From Chryseobacterium gleum (GTDB lineage Bacteria > Bacteroidota > Bacteroidia > Flavobacteriales_D > Crocinitomicaceae), in the NCBI GenBank assembly GCA_945888625.1, contig CAMDAH010000013.1:1-61207 (forward strand): a stretch of DNA of 61,207 nucleotides, written 5' to 3'. The notes beneath the pieces were generated by a model. It had not been told where the DNA came from. It made no database searches and was given only the letters and a program-made list of their open reading frames with translations. Positions 44,952-54,265 of this stretch are shown here, piece by piece (the stretch's first letter is position 1; every line of letters begins with the position of its first letter). The position numbers were made by a program, and so were the translations under genes.

Positions 44952-46080
44952 GTTGCGAAATAAGCGCATCAGGAAAATAAAAACCAAGTATTTGGTCAAA
45001 AGAATACCCAATCCGTGCCATTTTCATTGCTCCTTCCTGGCATAAACCAACACCGTGTCCAAAACCTCTACCAACAAGCACCATAGTATCACCTTCTTTT
45101 TTGGCATCAAAAAACGTCGAGTTTAATTTAAACTTTTCTCGGACATCCCTTAAAGGTATTCCGTAGCCAGGATGAAGATAAAATGCCTGACGTTCCTCTT
45201 GCCTGAAATCGTAAAGCAACTGAACACTAGCACTATCATCGATGGGAAAATTATACGTCGAGACAAAAAAACTAACCCAATCTGAAATAGGAATATACTT
45301 CTTCCAATTGGCTTGCTTCGTGTAAATACAAAAGGTATCTATAAAAGAATGTAAGCCATTTATTCGCTCATTCCAAACTTGCTCCGGTGCACAAGTCTGA
45401 CCGCCGCAGTTTGCCGAAAAATAAGTTGGCGCGTAATCTCCTTGCAAAGCACACAAAATTTGTCCGCGGGTATGCGAAACGGCAGAGTCAATTTGCAAGT
45501 TATTGGAGCGCTTGTGATGGTATACCTGACAATGTACCCTATCACACAATTGAAAGCCATCAGTAGCATGTTTACGCTCATTTTTTTTTGCGTATGTTCT
45601 GCTTACAATTGCTTGTACTTTATAATAATCATATTGCTGAGAAACCCCAGACTCAGACTCAATAACCCCCTCTAAATAAGTTTCCAGATCAACTAAATTC
45701 ACGATTCGGATTGTCGACTTCAAGGCCAAAATTTCAAAATCACCCTCGTATGAACGCCCATTGAAAAAAGGGGTTGTTCCTGTAAATTGAATGGCTTGCT
45801 CCTCGAAAGAAGAAAGTAGCATTAATTTTTTGATAGAGCTATATTTACCCCCTTTGAATTGCACATTCATTTTACCCGATGACACAAACACCAAATCAAT
45901 AATGTCGGCCGAGTTTGCGGTACCTAGATAGACAGAATCAGCAAAAAGATGATAGTTTCCGATTACTTTATTGATCTTGACCTTTTTTAACTGATAATCC
46001 GTCAAAATTCCGATACGCATTATTTGAGTCGAAGCAATACTTAACGAGAAAATAACAACGAATGAAAATAAGTACCTCAA
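44938..46080 (-). CDS. SpoIID/LytB domain protein
   Basis: A 380-residue exported protein with signal peptide (about 1-19). The SpoIID core holds 'LVDLETYLEGVIESESG', 'VQAIVSRTYAKKN', 'YFSANCGGQTCAPEQVW' and the end 'GRGFGHGVGLCQEGAMKMA'. SpoIID is a lytic transglycosylase in sporulating bacteria; in Bacteroidota relatives probably trim peptidoglycan glycan strands or denuded glycans. Cysteines in the 'NCGGQTC' region are typical. It lies 24 bases after lpxB on the same strand. Confidence 0.92.
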   Translation of the reverse strand: MRYLFSFVVIFSLSIASTQIMRIGILTDYQLKKVKINKVIGNYHLFADSVYLGTANSADIIDLVFVSSGKMNVQFKGGKYSSIKKLMLLSSFEEQAIQFTGTTPFFNGRSYEGDFEILALKSTIRIVNLVDLETYLEGVIESESGVSQQYDYYKVQAIVSRTYAKKNERKHATDGFQLCDRVHCQVYHHKRSNNLQIDSAVSHTRGQILCALQGDYAPTYFSANCGGQTCAPEQVWNERINGLHSFIDTFCIYTKQANWKKYIPISDWVSFFVSTYNFPIDDSASVQLLYDFRQEERQAFYLHPGYGIPLRDVREKFKLNSTFFDAKKEGDTMVLVGRGFGHGVGLCQEGAMKMARIGYSFDQILGFYFPDALISQLICK

Positions 46081-46104
46081 ATTTTTAACATGTCTTTAAG
46101 GCAA

Positions 46105-47226
46105 TTAATTACCCCTATTCGAAAAAAAAGTTACAACAATATCATTTGCAACTCGACTACTGGCACCGTTAGAACCCAAAATTTTAGTTAATGATTGATA
46201 AGCAGACAACATTTGTTCGCGTTTTGGTTGACCAAGCGCCAACAAGCGCAATTCATTTCTCATGTTTTCAGCAGTACATTTATTTTGAATTAGCTCGGTA
46301 ACCACCTCGTCATCCATTATTAAATTAACCAATGAAATGAACTTAATCTTTACAAGTGCCTTTGCTATTTGATATGAAATAACCGAACTTTTATAACAAA
46401 CGACTTGTGGCACTCCAAACAAAGCCGTTTCTAAGGTTGCCGTTCCGGACGTAACTAGAGCTAAATTAGCCTGATTTAATATTTCATAAGTTTCACCAAA
46501 CACCAATTGAATAGAACTATCTGCATATTTTCGATAAAACGACTCATCGAGGTTAGCTGAACAGGCAACAACCACAAGATAATCTGGAAAAGCTTTCGAT
46601 GCATCAAGCATTAGTGGGAGTTTTCGTTTTACCTCCTGAGAACGACTACCCGGTAATAGCGCTAGAATAGGTTTGTTTGCGCTCAACTTAGCTGTGCTTT
46701 CTTTGGCACGAAATTTACTTATTTCATCTAAAAGCGGGTGTCCTAGGTATTGCACATCAACATTGTATTTCAAATAAAATGCCTTTTCAAACGGCAGAAT
46801 ACAATACATTTTAGAAACATCACGACCAATAGCATGCACTCGAGAAGCTTTCCAAGCCCAAATTTGAGGGGAAATATAAAAAATTACAGGGATATTATGT
46901 TGTTTTAACCACTTGGCAATTCGCAAATTAAAACCCGGAAAATCAATTAAAACAACTACATCGGGTTGGTGAATCAACAGTTGCTCTTTACAAATAGCTA
47001 TATTTCTTAGAATTGTTCTAATATTCAACAGTACTTCAATAAAGCCCATGAAAGACAGTGACCTGATGTGTTTCAATGTTATCATCCCTTCACTGGCCAT
47101 TTTATCACCTCCCCATCCAACGAAAGCAGTATTAGGTGCTAACTTTTTCCATTCATTGATAAGATTTGCCCCATGTAAATCACCCGATGCCTCGCCTGCT
47201 ATTAGAAAAATTTTTGTTTTAGGCAT
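46105..47226 (-). CDS. lpxB: Lipid-A-disaccharide synthase
   Basis: GT19 enzyme joining UDP-diacylglucosamine and lipid X into the lipid A disaccharide; shows that the organism makes lipopolysaccharide. The 373 residues contain 'LIAGEASGDLHGANLI', 'FVGWGGDKMASEGM', 'VVLIDFPGFNLRIAKWL', 'YISPQIWAWKASRV', 'LALLPGSRSQEVKRKLP' and 'LVTSGTATLETALFGVPQVV'. It begins at the final base of the preceding 100-residue gene, in a chain surE-(100 aa)-lpxB. Confidence 0.96.
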   Translation of the reverse strand: MPKTKIFLIAGEASGDLHGANLINEWKKLAPNTAFVGWGGDKMASEGMITLKHIRSLSFMGFIEVLLNIRTILRNIAICKEQLLIHQPDVVVLIDFPGFNLRIAKWLKQHNIPVIFYISPQIWAWKASRVHAIGRDVSKMYCILPFEKAFYLKYNVDVQYLGHPLLDEISKFRAKESTAKLSANKPILALLPGSRSQEVKRKLPLMLDASKAFPDYLVVVACSANLDESFYRKYADSSIQLVFGETYEILNQANLALVTSGTATLETALFGVPQVVCYKSSVISYQIAKALVKIKFISLVNLIMDDEVVTELIQNKCTAENMRNELRLLALGQPKREQMLSAYQSLTKILGSNGASSRVANDIVVTFFSNRGN

Positions 47227-47528
47227 TAAAATAAATTAACATAAATCATGAAAGGAATAAAACAAAGCATGGCGAATATAATCCCCCTTACCAATTCATA
47301 TTTCTCTCGGTTTAAGAAAATATAGAACCAAAGTAGATTAGATATTAATGCCAGTGAAATATACTTGCTAGTAAACTCTGGAAACGATATAAACTGATCC
47401 CATGTATAGCTGAAGGAATTATCTTTAATTAATGAAAGGATAAATAAAACGATCGGCAGAAATAAAATTGGTGAAGCAATGCCAATACCAAATCCAATAA
47501 AATGTTCTTTTTTAAGGGCTATTTTCAT
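47226..47528 (-). CDS. Small three-helix membrane protein between surE and lpxB
   Basis: Not recognised. A 100-residue protein with three predicted membrane helices (about 13-36, 55-71, 80-98). It overlaps surE by 4 bases and its stop codon shares a base with the lpxB start, so it is translationally tied to both. Membrane location and neighbours suggest, but do not prove, a role linked to envelope or lipid A synthesis. Confidence 0.75.
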   Translation of the reverse strand: MKIALKKEHFIGFGIGIASPILFLPIVLFILSLIKDNSFSYTWDQFISFPEFTSKYISLALISNLLWFYIFLNREKYELVRGIIFAMLCFIPFMIYVNLF

Positions 47529-48289
47529 AATTTCCAGTTCGCTAGCTTAGCTATTGCTTGATAATTTGTTAAGTCGAAATGCGTGGGAACTACACTGATA
47601 AAACCATTTTTTAACGCTGCTAAATCCGTGTTTTCTTTTGGTTTCTCTTCCGTAAAATCACCCGTAAGCCAAAAATAGGGATTGCCAAATTGATCTAATC
47701 GTTTGTCAAAACGATCTGCCCAAAAAGCATGGGCTTGACTACAGATTCGAAATCCGTTGATTTCTTCTAATTTTAATTTAGGAAAATTGACGTTTAGGCA
47801 AGTATTTACCTCTAAGCCATTTGTTAATGTAAGGTCAATTAGTTTTTTTACAAAAGGTTCGCAAGGAGAAAAATCGGCGTCACTCGCATAATCTGCTAGT
47901 GAAAACCCGATGGAAGGAATACCTTCCATAGCCCCTTCAATTGCCGCAGACATGGTCCCTGAATAGAGCACATTAGTGGAAGTGTTTTCACCATGATTTA
48001 TTCCAGAGAGTAAAATATCCGGCTTACATTTTAACACTTCATAAATTGCCAATTTCACGCAGTCAACTGGTGTTCCGGAACAAGCATAAGCCTCTATTCC
48101 CTCGAACAAATCAATGCGGTTTAACCGTAGAGGATGATTAATCGTAATAGCATGACCCATGCCCGATTGCGGTTTGTCGGGAGCAACAACCACTACCCTA
48201 CCCATTTGTTTCGCTACTTTAATTAAGGTTCGAATTCCTTTTGCATTTACGCTGTCGTCGTTGGTAATGAGTATAAGTTTTTGATTCAT
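47525..48289 (-). CDS. surE: 5'/3'-nucleotidase SurE
   Basis: Metal-dependent nucleoside monophosphate phosphatase, 254 residues. Hallmarks: 'LILITNDDSVNAKGI' (metal Asp pair and Ser), 'VVVVAPDKPQSGMGHAIT', 'YACSGTPVDCVKLAI' and 'LLSGINHGENTSTNVLYSGTMSAAIEGAM' (split). First gene of the surE-lpxB-spoIID-like run. Its 3' end overlaps the next gene by 4 bases. Confidence 0.95.
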   Translation of the reverse strand: MNQKLILITNDDSVNAKGIRTLIKVAKQMGRVVVVAPDKPQSGMGHAITINHPLRLNRIDLFEGIEAYACSGTPVDCVKLAIYEVLKCKPDILLSGINHGENTSTNVLYSGTMSAAIEGAMEGIPSIGFSLADYASDADFSPCEPFVKKLIDLTLTNGLEVNTCLNVNFPKLKLEEINGFRICSQAHAFWADRFDKRLDQFGNPYFWLTGDFTEEKPKENTDLAALKNGFISVVPTHFDLTNYQAIAKLANWKL

Positions 48290-48306
48290 ATTAATTGGCT
48301 ATTCGA

Positions 48307-48314
48307 CAAATTTA
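48307..48314 (-). promoter_or_regulatory. -7 element (TAAATTTG) for the surE-lpxB run
   Basis: On the minus strand TAAATTTG ends 17 bases before the surE ATG at 48289. Confidence 0.5.
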
Positions 48315-48336
48315 ATTATTATTAAAAGACTTTGCT

Positions 48337-48344
48337 TAAATTTG
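48337..48344 (+). promoter_or_regulatory. -7 element (TAAATTTG) for the NlpC/P60 gene
   Basis: TAAATTTG ends 17 bases before the ATG at 48362. It lies inside the longer open frame that begins at 48332 and so decides for the downstream ATG. Confidence 0.5.
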
Positions 48345-48361
48345 GTTACGACAATACAAAA

Positions 48362-49120
48362 ATGAAAATTCAAGATCTTAATGAGCCCCATGCTTTTTGT
48401 TTAGTGAGCGTAAGTCCAATACGTAAAGAACCAAAAGATACCGCTGAAATGACTAGTCAACTTTTATTTGGTGAAGTTATAAAAGTTCACGCCATTCATG
48501 CGTCTTGGGTAGAAATCAGCACGCTTTTGGATGATTATAATGGCTTTGTTGATGTAAAGCATTTACTGCCTATATCCGAGCATGATAGATTAAACTGGCA
48601 AACGTCAACTAAAATACAACGCAATCTTCTCAATGAAATAAATACACCTTGGGGAAAACAACATACAAGTTGCGGCAGTTTTATTGGTAAATCCTCCTCG
48701 TTTCATATCGGTCGCTTTTCTTTTCAGTGTTTAACGGAGGAAAGATCAGCTCCTGCTGATACCATTATAGAAAATTTAATCAACACCCCTTACCTATGGG
48801 GAGGCAAGTCGTTTTTTGGAATCGATTGTTCTGGTTTTTCACAGTTGTTTTGTCGCCTGCAAGACAAGTATATACCCCGTGACGCTTATCAGCAGGCCGA
48901 ATTTGGGAAAGAGGTAAGTTATGGGGCGCAACAAGCAAATGACCTGGCTTTTTTCCAAAATAAAGAGGGAAAAATTATACATGTAGGAATTATACTAGAA
49001 AACAATCACCTAATTCATGCCTCTGGGTATGTGCGAATAGACCACATTGATGAAAAGGGAATTTTCAATAAAGAAATGAACCAACACACGCATTCTTTGT
49101 CTTGCATAAGAAGATTGTAA
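48362..49120 (+). CDS. NlpC/P60 family cysteine peptidase (C40) with SH3-like domains
   Basis: A 252-residue peptidoglycan-type peptidase. The first half (about 1-120) holds SH3b-like domains ('AFCLVSVSPIRKEPKDTAEM', 'VKVHAIHASWVEISTLLDDYNGFV' in outline). The catalytic domain has 'NTPYLWGGKSFFGIDCSGFSQLFC' (Cys nucleophile; given split), 'DLAFFQNKEGKIIHVGIIL' (catalytic His) and 'LIHASGYVRIDHI'. It probably cuts gamma-D-Glu-diaminopimelate links. No signal peptide is visible, so it may recycle muropeptides in the cytoplasm. The start at 48362 is set by the promoter position. Confidence 0.92.
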   Translation: MKIQDLNEPHAFCLVSVSPIRKEPKDTAEMTSQLLFGEVIKVHAIHASWVEISTLLDDYNGFVDVKHLLPISEHDRLNWQTSTKIQRNLLNEINTPWGKQHTSCGSFIGKSSSFHIGRFSFQCLTEERSAPADTIIENLINTPYLWGGKSFFGIDCSGFSQLFCRLQDKYIPRDAYQQAEFGKEVSYGAQQANDLAFFQNKEGKIIHVGIILENNHLIHASGYVRIDHIDEKGIFNKEMNQHTHSLSCIRRL

Positions 49121-49193
49121 GTCCTTGCTATGTAAATGCATTATTGAATCGATAATTTTTAAGATATTTGTACTTATAAAATATATTCTTCCC

Positions 49194-50141
49194 ATGAAAA
49201 TATTGGTAACCGGTGGAGCAGGATTTATCGGCAGTAATTTAGTTAGTCGCTTGTTAAAAGACGGCCATGAGGTAAATGTTTTGGATAACTTACTTCGTGG
49301 AAATAAGTTAGAGAAAGACGCCTTCCAAAAAATTAACTTCTACAAAGGAGATATTAGAGATCAAGCGCTTGTTATTAGTGCGTCCAAAAATTGTGACGCG
49401 ATATACCACTTTGCCGCAGTATTGGGTGTCGACATAGTGGCGGATCAGCCAGTGGAGACCATGGATGTGGAGGTCATCGGAACGCGAAATGTTGTTCAAG
49501 CGGCAGAAATAAACAATGTTAAATACATACTTTACGCCTCTACCAGCGGCATCTATTCGCACAGTGCGATTTTAAAAACGACACTTACGGAAGATGTTTT
49601 AGTTGACCCCCGTACTTCTTATGCCATGGCCAAAAGATACAACGAAATATACCTTGCATCGCATCACAACGAAAGAGGACTGAACGTTATTTCATTGCGA
49701 TTTTTCAATGTTTATGGATTTAATCAAGATAACAGGATGGTTATTCCTCGATTTTTTGAACAAGCCATTGCCAACGAAGCAATCACTGTATATGGAAACG
49801 GCGAACAAACAAGAGATTTCACTTTCATAGAGGACACTATTGATGCATGCGTAAGTTTGCTAGGTACAAAAGGCTGTCATATTATCAACATCGCAAATGA
49901 AAAGGAATGGACAATACGAGAATTAGCTAAAAGCATTAAAAAAGTATGTCAATCCACTTCAGTAATTTCTCACCACGAAGCTCCTAAGAAGCGCTACGAT
50001 TACGAAGTTGAGCGGCGCGTTGGTAACTCGGACAAATTAAAAAAAATGACGGGTAATAAACCACAAACAGACCTAATAGCTGGCCTTGAATTAATTTATA
50101 AAGCAAATTATCTAATAACTCCAGTAGAACAAGAAAGATGA
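49194..50141 (+). CDS. NAD-dependent epimerase/dehydratase (extended SDR)
   Basis: A 315-residue extended SDR acting on nucleotide sugars. N-terminal NAD site '[19 protein letters not shown]', catalytic YxxxK in '[13 protein letters not shown]', and 'LRFFNVYG', '[20 protein letters not shown]' typical of UDP-sugar epimerases and decarboxylases. The exact sugar cannot be told. The frame extends upstream to 49125, but the ATG at 49194 is directly before the NAD motif. It overlaps glyA by 4 bases (ATGA). Confidence 0.9.
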   Translation: MKILVTGGAGFIGSNLVSRLLKDGHEVNVLDNLLRGNKLEKDAFQKINFYKGDIRDQALVISASKNCDAIYHFAAVLGVDIVADQPVETMDVEVIGTRNVVQAAEINNVKYILYASTSGIYSHSAILKTTLTEDVLVDPRTSYAMAKRYNEIYLASHHNERGLNVISLRFFNVYGFNQDNRMVIPRFFEQAIANEAITVYGNGEQTRDFTFIEDTIDACVSLLGTKGCHIINIANEKEWTIRELAKSIKKVCQSTSVISHHEAPKKRYDYEVERRVGNSDKLKKMTGNKPQTDLIAGLELIYKANYLITPVEQER

Positions 50142-51409
50142 AAGACGAACTGATTTTTAAGCTGATTAATGAAGAAAACGAGCGCCAAATTAACGGAATA
50201 GAATTAATAGCATCCGAAAATTTTGTTAGTGATGACGTCATGCGAGCAGCGGGAAGCGTTTTAACGAACAAATATGCCGAGGGCTTACCTGGAAAACGAT
50301 ATTACGGTGGTTGTGAAGTAGTGGACAAAATAGAACAACTTGCTATAGATCGACTGTGTTCTTTATTTGGCGCAACATGGGCAAACGTACAACCACACTC
50401 TGGAGCTCAAGCAAATGCTGCTGTATTTCTTGCGTGCCTAAATCCTGGCGATAAGATTTTAGGCTTTGATTTATCGCATGGTGGACATCTAACCCATGGT
50501 TCTCCCGTTAATTTTTCGGGTAAACTCTATCAACCACACTTTTACGGCGTAACAAAAGAAACCGGATTAATTGATTACAATGCGCTAGAGGAGGTTGCGC
50601 TGCGCGTTAAACCAAAAATGATTATATGTGGTGCCTCGGCTTATTCACGCGATTGGGACTATGCGAAAATTCGCAAAGTAGCTGATCAAATTGGTGCGTT
50701 GGTATTAGCAGACATTTCCCATCCATCCGGCTTAATTGCAGCTAAATTATTAAATGATCCATTAAGTCATTGTCATATAGTGACCAGCACTACCCACAAA
50801 ACATTACGCGGTCCAAGAGGTGGTATCATCATGATGCGCACAAATTTTGATAATCCTTTTGGCTTAAAATGGAACAACGGAAATCCAAAATCAATGGCGG
50901 CTTTACTAGATGCTGCTGTTTTTCCTGGTATTCAAGGTGGACCGCTAGAACACGTGATTGCTGCAAAAGCAGTTGCTTTTGGTGAAGCATTGGCGCCTGA
51001 ATTTACCACGTACATGAAACAAGTAAAACTCAATGCGAGTGTAATGGCAAATTCATTTACTCAAAAAGGGTATACCATTGTTTCCGGAGGCACCGATAAC
51101 CACAGTATGCTCATTGATTTACGCAGCAAAGGCATTAACGGAAAAGATGCTGAGAATAGCTTGGTGAAAGCAGATATCACAGTAAATAAAAACATGGTGC
51201 CTTTTGATACAGAATCGCCGTTTATTACCTCTGGAATTCGACTAGGTACTGCAGCGCTTACATCAAGAGGTGTTAATGAAAATGAAATTGAAAAAATGGT
51301 TCAATTAATTGACGAAGCATTAAACCATAGAAATGATGATGCCCAATTGATGAGAATTAAAGGCGCTGTTAATCTATTAATGCAAGATCGACCATTATTT
51401 GCTTGGTGA
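50138..51409 (+). CDS. glyA: Serine hydroxymethyltransferase
   Basis: PLP enzyme interconverting serine and glycine with tetrahydrofolate, the main one-carbon source. The 423 residues show '[27 protein letters not shown]' (split), '[12 protein letters not shown]', '[15 protein letters not shown]', '[11 protein letters not shown]', the PLP lysine in '[15 protein letters not shown]', and '[15 protein letters not shown]'. The start overlaps the SDR stop by 4 bases. Its own stop overlaps the start of a small PH-domain-like gene. Confidence 0.96.
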   Translation: MKDELIFKLINEENERQINGIELIASENFVSDDVMRAAGSVLTNKYAEGLPGKRYYGGCEVVDKIEQLAIDRLCSLFGATWANVQPHSGAQANAAVFLACLNPGDKILGFDLSHGGHLTHGSPVNFSGKLYQPHFYGVTKETGLIDYNALEEVALRVKPKMIICGASAYSRDWDYAKIRKVADQIGALVLADISHPSGLIAAKLLNDPLSHCHIVTSTTHKTLRGPRGGIIMMRTNFDNPFGLKWNNGNPKSMAALLDAAVFPGIQGGPLEHVIAAKAVAFGEALAPEFTTYMKQVKLNASVMANSFTQKGYTIVSGGTDNHSMLIDLRSKGINGKDAENSLVKADITVNKNMVPFDTESPFITSGIRLGTAALTSRGVNENEIEKMVQLIDEALNHRNDDAQLMRIKGAVNLLMQDRPLFAW

Positions 51410-51834
51410 CAAGGTATTCATCAAAAGTAGATTGGGTTTATAAAGCTAGCTTAATCCTGATTGCTTCATTAGATCTACTAATTTCGCTAACAACATTTTA
51501 TCAAGAAGGCATATTTCCTACCTTAATTATTTCCGGTCTTTTAACCTTGACATTAGCCTATTTGATATCCTTGTACTACACCACAAGTTACGTTCTTCAC
51601 CAAGATTATATGAGATGTTCAAGTGGGTGGATAGTAAAAAAAATTACCTACCAAGCTATTAAAAAAATTGAAAAAAATAAGGGATTGTATATCGGTTGGA
51701 AATTAAGTTTAGCACTTGATGGGCTTATCATATATTACCATGACGGGAATGAATTGTTTATTTCACCAGAAAATCTCGATCAATTTATTGACGATCTGGA
51801 ACAAAGGATTTCAACATCGAATGATCATTCATAA
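51406..51834 (+). CDS. PH-domain-like membrane protein
   Basis: A 142-residue protein with two N-terminal membrane helices (about 13-31 and 34-55) followed by a PH-like beta domain ('[32 protein letters not shown]', given split) as in bacterial bPH/DUF304-type proteins. The frame could start with TTG at 51403 or GTG at 51406; both lie within the final codons of glyA, so it is coupled to glyA. Its 3' end overlaps the convergent DUF2891 gene by 10 bases. Function unknown. Confidence 0.7.
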   Translation: MTRYSSKVDWVYKASLILIASLDLLISLTTFYQEGIFPTLIISGLLTLTLAYLISLYYTTSYVLHQDYMRCSSGWIVKKITYQAIKKIEKNKGLYIGWKLSLALDGLIIYYHDGNELFISPENLDQFIDDLEQRISTSNDHS

Positions 51835-52934
51835 CCAATTAAAGCAAATACAGAAAAAGTAGAAAGCCAGTGATCAATATCATAATTTCCTTTTCCGATA
51901 CTTTCCTGAGCATAATCCCACATTCCATTCATTGCGCTAACCCATTCTGATTTTGCTTCCTTGCTTAAAGCATCCGCTGGAAGGGTTTTAAGAATCCCAT
52001 TTAAGCACCAAATTCGATTTAAATGAAACCCATCCCAATGCGATTCATAACCATCGTGTTTATCTACACGATCTAACTTGAGGGGAATATTAACTTTTCC
52101 TGGAATAAATAATTCCGGAGAAAAGCTCTTCAACCAAATAACATACTCTTTAGGAGCTACGACCTTTCGCATCAAATCTGTTACCAATAAACCAGCAGAC
52201 ATAAAATCATAGTCGAATGGCTCCTCATTTAAAGGCGCATTGGCGATATCACCGTAAAAACGAATAGCTGCCTGTGAAACGATTTCCTTTAATTTTTTAT
52301 TCTTTGAACTTACCGCATAATCATAAGCAAAAGAAAGACCCATTGCAGGACTGTCATGACTTCCTGACAAACTCACTGTTGGAACATTAGGCCAAACAGA
52401 TAAATGTACAGAAACAATATAATCAACAAGTGGCTGTAAGTTCCGTAACCATTTTTTTGCGTCTGGGTGGTCCCAACGAATTAATTCATCAGCAACCTTT
52501 AATAACCAAGATTGTCCGTAAGGAAACTCAAACAAACCGTCTTCGTGTGTTTTTAAATAATCAAGTTCTGCCAGAATGTTATCCTCATTAAAACTTAGCG
52601 CTAATTTTTCTTGTAATTCAGCTGCCTCAGGAATAAGAGGATACAATTTCAGCAATTTTACCATTGCCCAATGATTGTGAACAGCAGAATGCCAATCATA
52701 ACAACCATAAAATGAAGGCCAATAATCTTTCGGTCCCAATTTTTCGCCCTCTTTACGTAAGGCCTTATAAAAATAATGAGGCGCTGCTTTTTTAGTACAA
52801 TCCAAGGATAACTTGGCGAAATAGGAAGCCCCTTCCTGAGAAAGCATGTACCGACCATCGGATAATTTATCAACAAGATGTTGGCTATGCAATGATAGAG
52901 AAAAAAATAAAAGACAAGTAACTAAAATTTTCAA
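51825..52934 (-). CDS. DUF2891 family secreted protein
   Basis: A 369-residue product with a signal peptide (about 1-17) and the DUF2891 pattern: 'WPSFYGCYDWHSAVHNHWAMVKLL', 'FEFPYGQSWLLKVADEL', 'SGSHDSPAMGLSFAYDYAV' and 'DGFHLNRIWCLNGIL'. Its all-helical (alpha/alpha)6-like outline and HxW motifs suggest a glycoside-processing or lyase-type fold, but no activity is known to me. It overlaps the membrane-protein gene upstream by 4 bases, so the two are an operon. Confidence 0.86.
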   Translation of the reverse strand: MKILVTCLLFFSLSLHSQHLVDKLSDGRYMLSQEGASYFAKLSLDCTKKAAPHYFYKALRKEGEKLGPKDYWPSFYGCYDWHSAVHNHWAMVKLLKLYPLIPEAAELQEKLALSFNEDNILAELDYLKTHEDGLFEFPYGQSWLLKVADELIRWDHPDAKKWLRNLQPLVDYIVSVHLSVWPNVPTVSLSGSHDSPAMGLSFAYDYAVSSKNKKLKEIVSQAAIRFYGDIANAPLNEEPFDYDFMSAGLLVTDLMRKVVAPKEYVIWLKSFSPELFIPGKVNIPLKLDRVDKHDGYESHWDGFHLNRIWCLNGILKTLPADALSKEAKSEWVSAMNGMWDYAQESIGKGNYDIDHWLSTFSVFALIGYE

Positions 52935-54199
52935 ATTTTCTTTAATTCATCGGGACGTTTAAATCCATTTTTTGCAATTGATATGGATTCCTTTCCAATG
53001 CCAATAATGGATACCATATTAAGCGGGAACTCCAGCAATACGTGGGTAAAGCTAAGAAAAAATAAGAAGCTTAATCCTAAAGCATAGTTGTAAGCATACA
53101 AACCACATGCTGAAAGCCAAATAAGAAGTACCGCTGCAAAACGAATCTTAGGCACCTTATGCCAACGAATCACCTCCGTTTTACTAAACCAATTTAGGTA
53201 ATGATACATGTACGCAAAAGCAATAAAACGCATGAGCATGATGCCAAATCCAGAGAAAAATACAGAAGACCAATACAACGATTTAGAATCAACTGGAATG
53301 GCCTTATTTACCGGAATTGGCTTCATATAATATTCGCTATCTGGGTTAGGCACCAAGAATGCCCCACTCAAGTTTTTGCTCAATGAATCCGTTATGCGCT
53401 TCCGTTCTGCGACAGGAAATTGGTTCGCAGGGGAATTCTTGTTGACCACCGAGTCTAAATATTGTTTATTAGTAAGATTAGGGACCTTCATTAAATTGAA
53501 ATGGTCGAGAATACCCACGTTTGTATAGAAAAAACCGTCACCACCCGCGTAGTAGGCCTCTGTACCGTAGTTGGAGATTGTTGCCTTTGGTTTTACAGGT
53601 ATAGCAAAAACTAAAATTAACGGAAGTATAATAAAAGCGGCTACAGACATGAGTCCTGTTTTACTTCGTGACTTCAGCGCTCCAAATAACATAAAAAGCC
53701 CTGTGAATAAATAAACATGTATAAGTGTAGGCAACAAAGAAGTGAGGGCAAATACAGTCGTGCTGCTCTGATTAGCCTCACGGTTATCCTCACTAAACCA
53801 TCCAGAAATAAAAATAAACAAGAATAAAATACTAAATATCTTTACCGGTAAATTTTTCACGAAAGCAAATAGTAAAGAACTAAATAGGGCAAGAACAAGC
53901 AACTTATCGAATAAACCTAATTCAACAAACGTATTGTAAAAATCCATGTCAAAGCCGGCATCTTTTGCAAAAGCGGCATAAGACAGGGCAATTCCAATGA
54001 GTAAAAGCGGAATGAAATCATATTTTCCCTTGGTGAAATACTGACGATCATGCAGCCAACTAATCTCCGTTAAGTAATGTAAAGGACCAAGAAAAGCATA
54101 AGCTAATAAGAACGTTTCAAAAGGAAAATAGTAGGCCAAAACCATGGTGACCAACATTAAACCAATATTCAGATAATTAATTTTATCGTCCTTAACCAT
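52931..54199 (-). CDS. Polytopic membrane protein with conserved-looking His motifs
   Basis: Not recognised with confidence. A 422-residue inner-membrane protein with about 8-10 helices and a large soluble loop between about 205 and 305 carrying Tyr, Asp and Asn. Notable motifs in or beside helices are 'GPLHYLTEISWLHDRQYF' (about 37-54) and 'SFTHVLLEFPLN' (near the end). The spacing of His residues in membrane segments is reminiscent of Brp/Blh or diiron-type membrane oxygenases, but this is inference. It overlaps the DUF2891 gene by 4 bases and follows the periplasmic VWA gene by 66 bases. Confidence 0.75.
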   Translation of the reverse strand: MVKDDKINYLNIGLMLVTMVLAYYFPFETFLLAYAFLGPLHYLTEISWLHDRQYFTKGKYDFIPLLLIGIALSYAAFAKDAGFDMDFYNTFVELGLFDKLLVLALFSSLLFAFVKNLPVKIFSILFLFIFISGWFSEDNREANQSSTTVFALTSLLPTLIHVYLFTGLFMLFGALKSRSKTGLMSVAAFIILPLILVFAIPVKPKATISNYGTEAYYAGGDGFFYTNVGILDHFNLMKVPNLTNKQYLDSVVNKNSPANQFPVAERKRITDSLSKNLSGAFLVPNPDSEYYMKPIPVNKAIPVDSKSLYWSSVFFSGFGIMLMRFIAFAYMYHYLNWFSKTEVIRWHKVPKIRFAAVLLIWLSACGLYAYNYALGLSFLFFLSFTHVLLEFPLNMVSIIGIGKESISIAKNGFKRPDELKKI

Positions 54200-54265
54200 A
54201 ACAACAATTTAAACAAAGTTATCAAAAAAACATTCCTTATTCATTATAGTTCACAGAATAATGAC

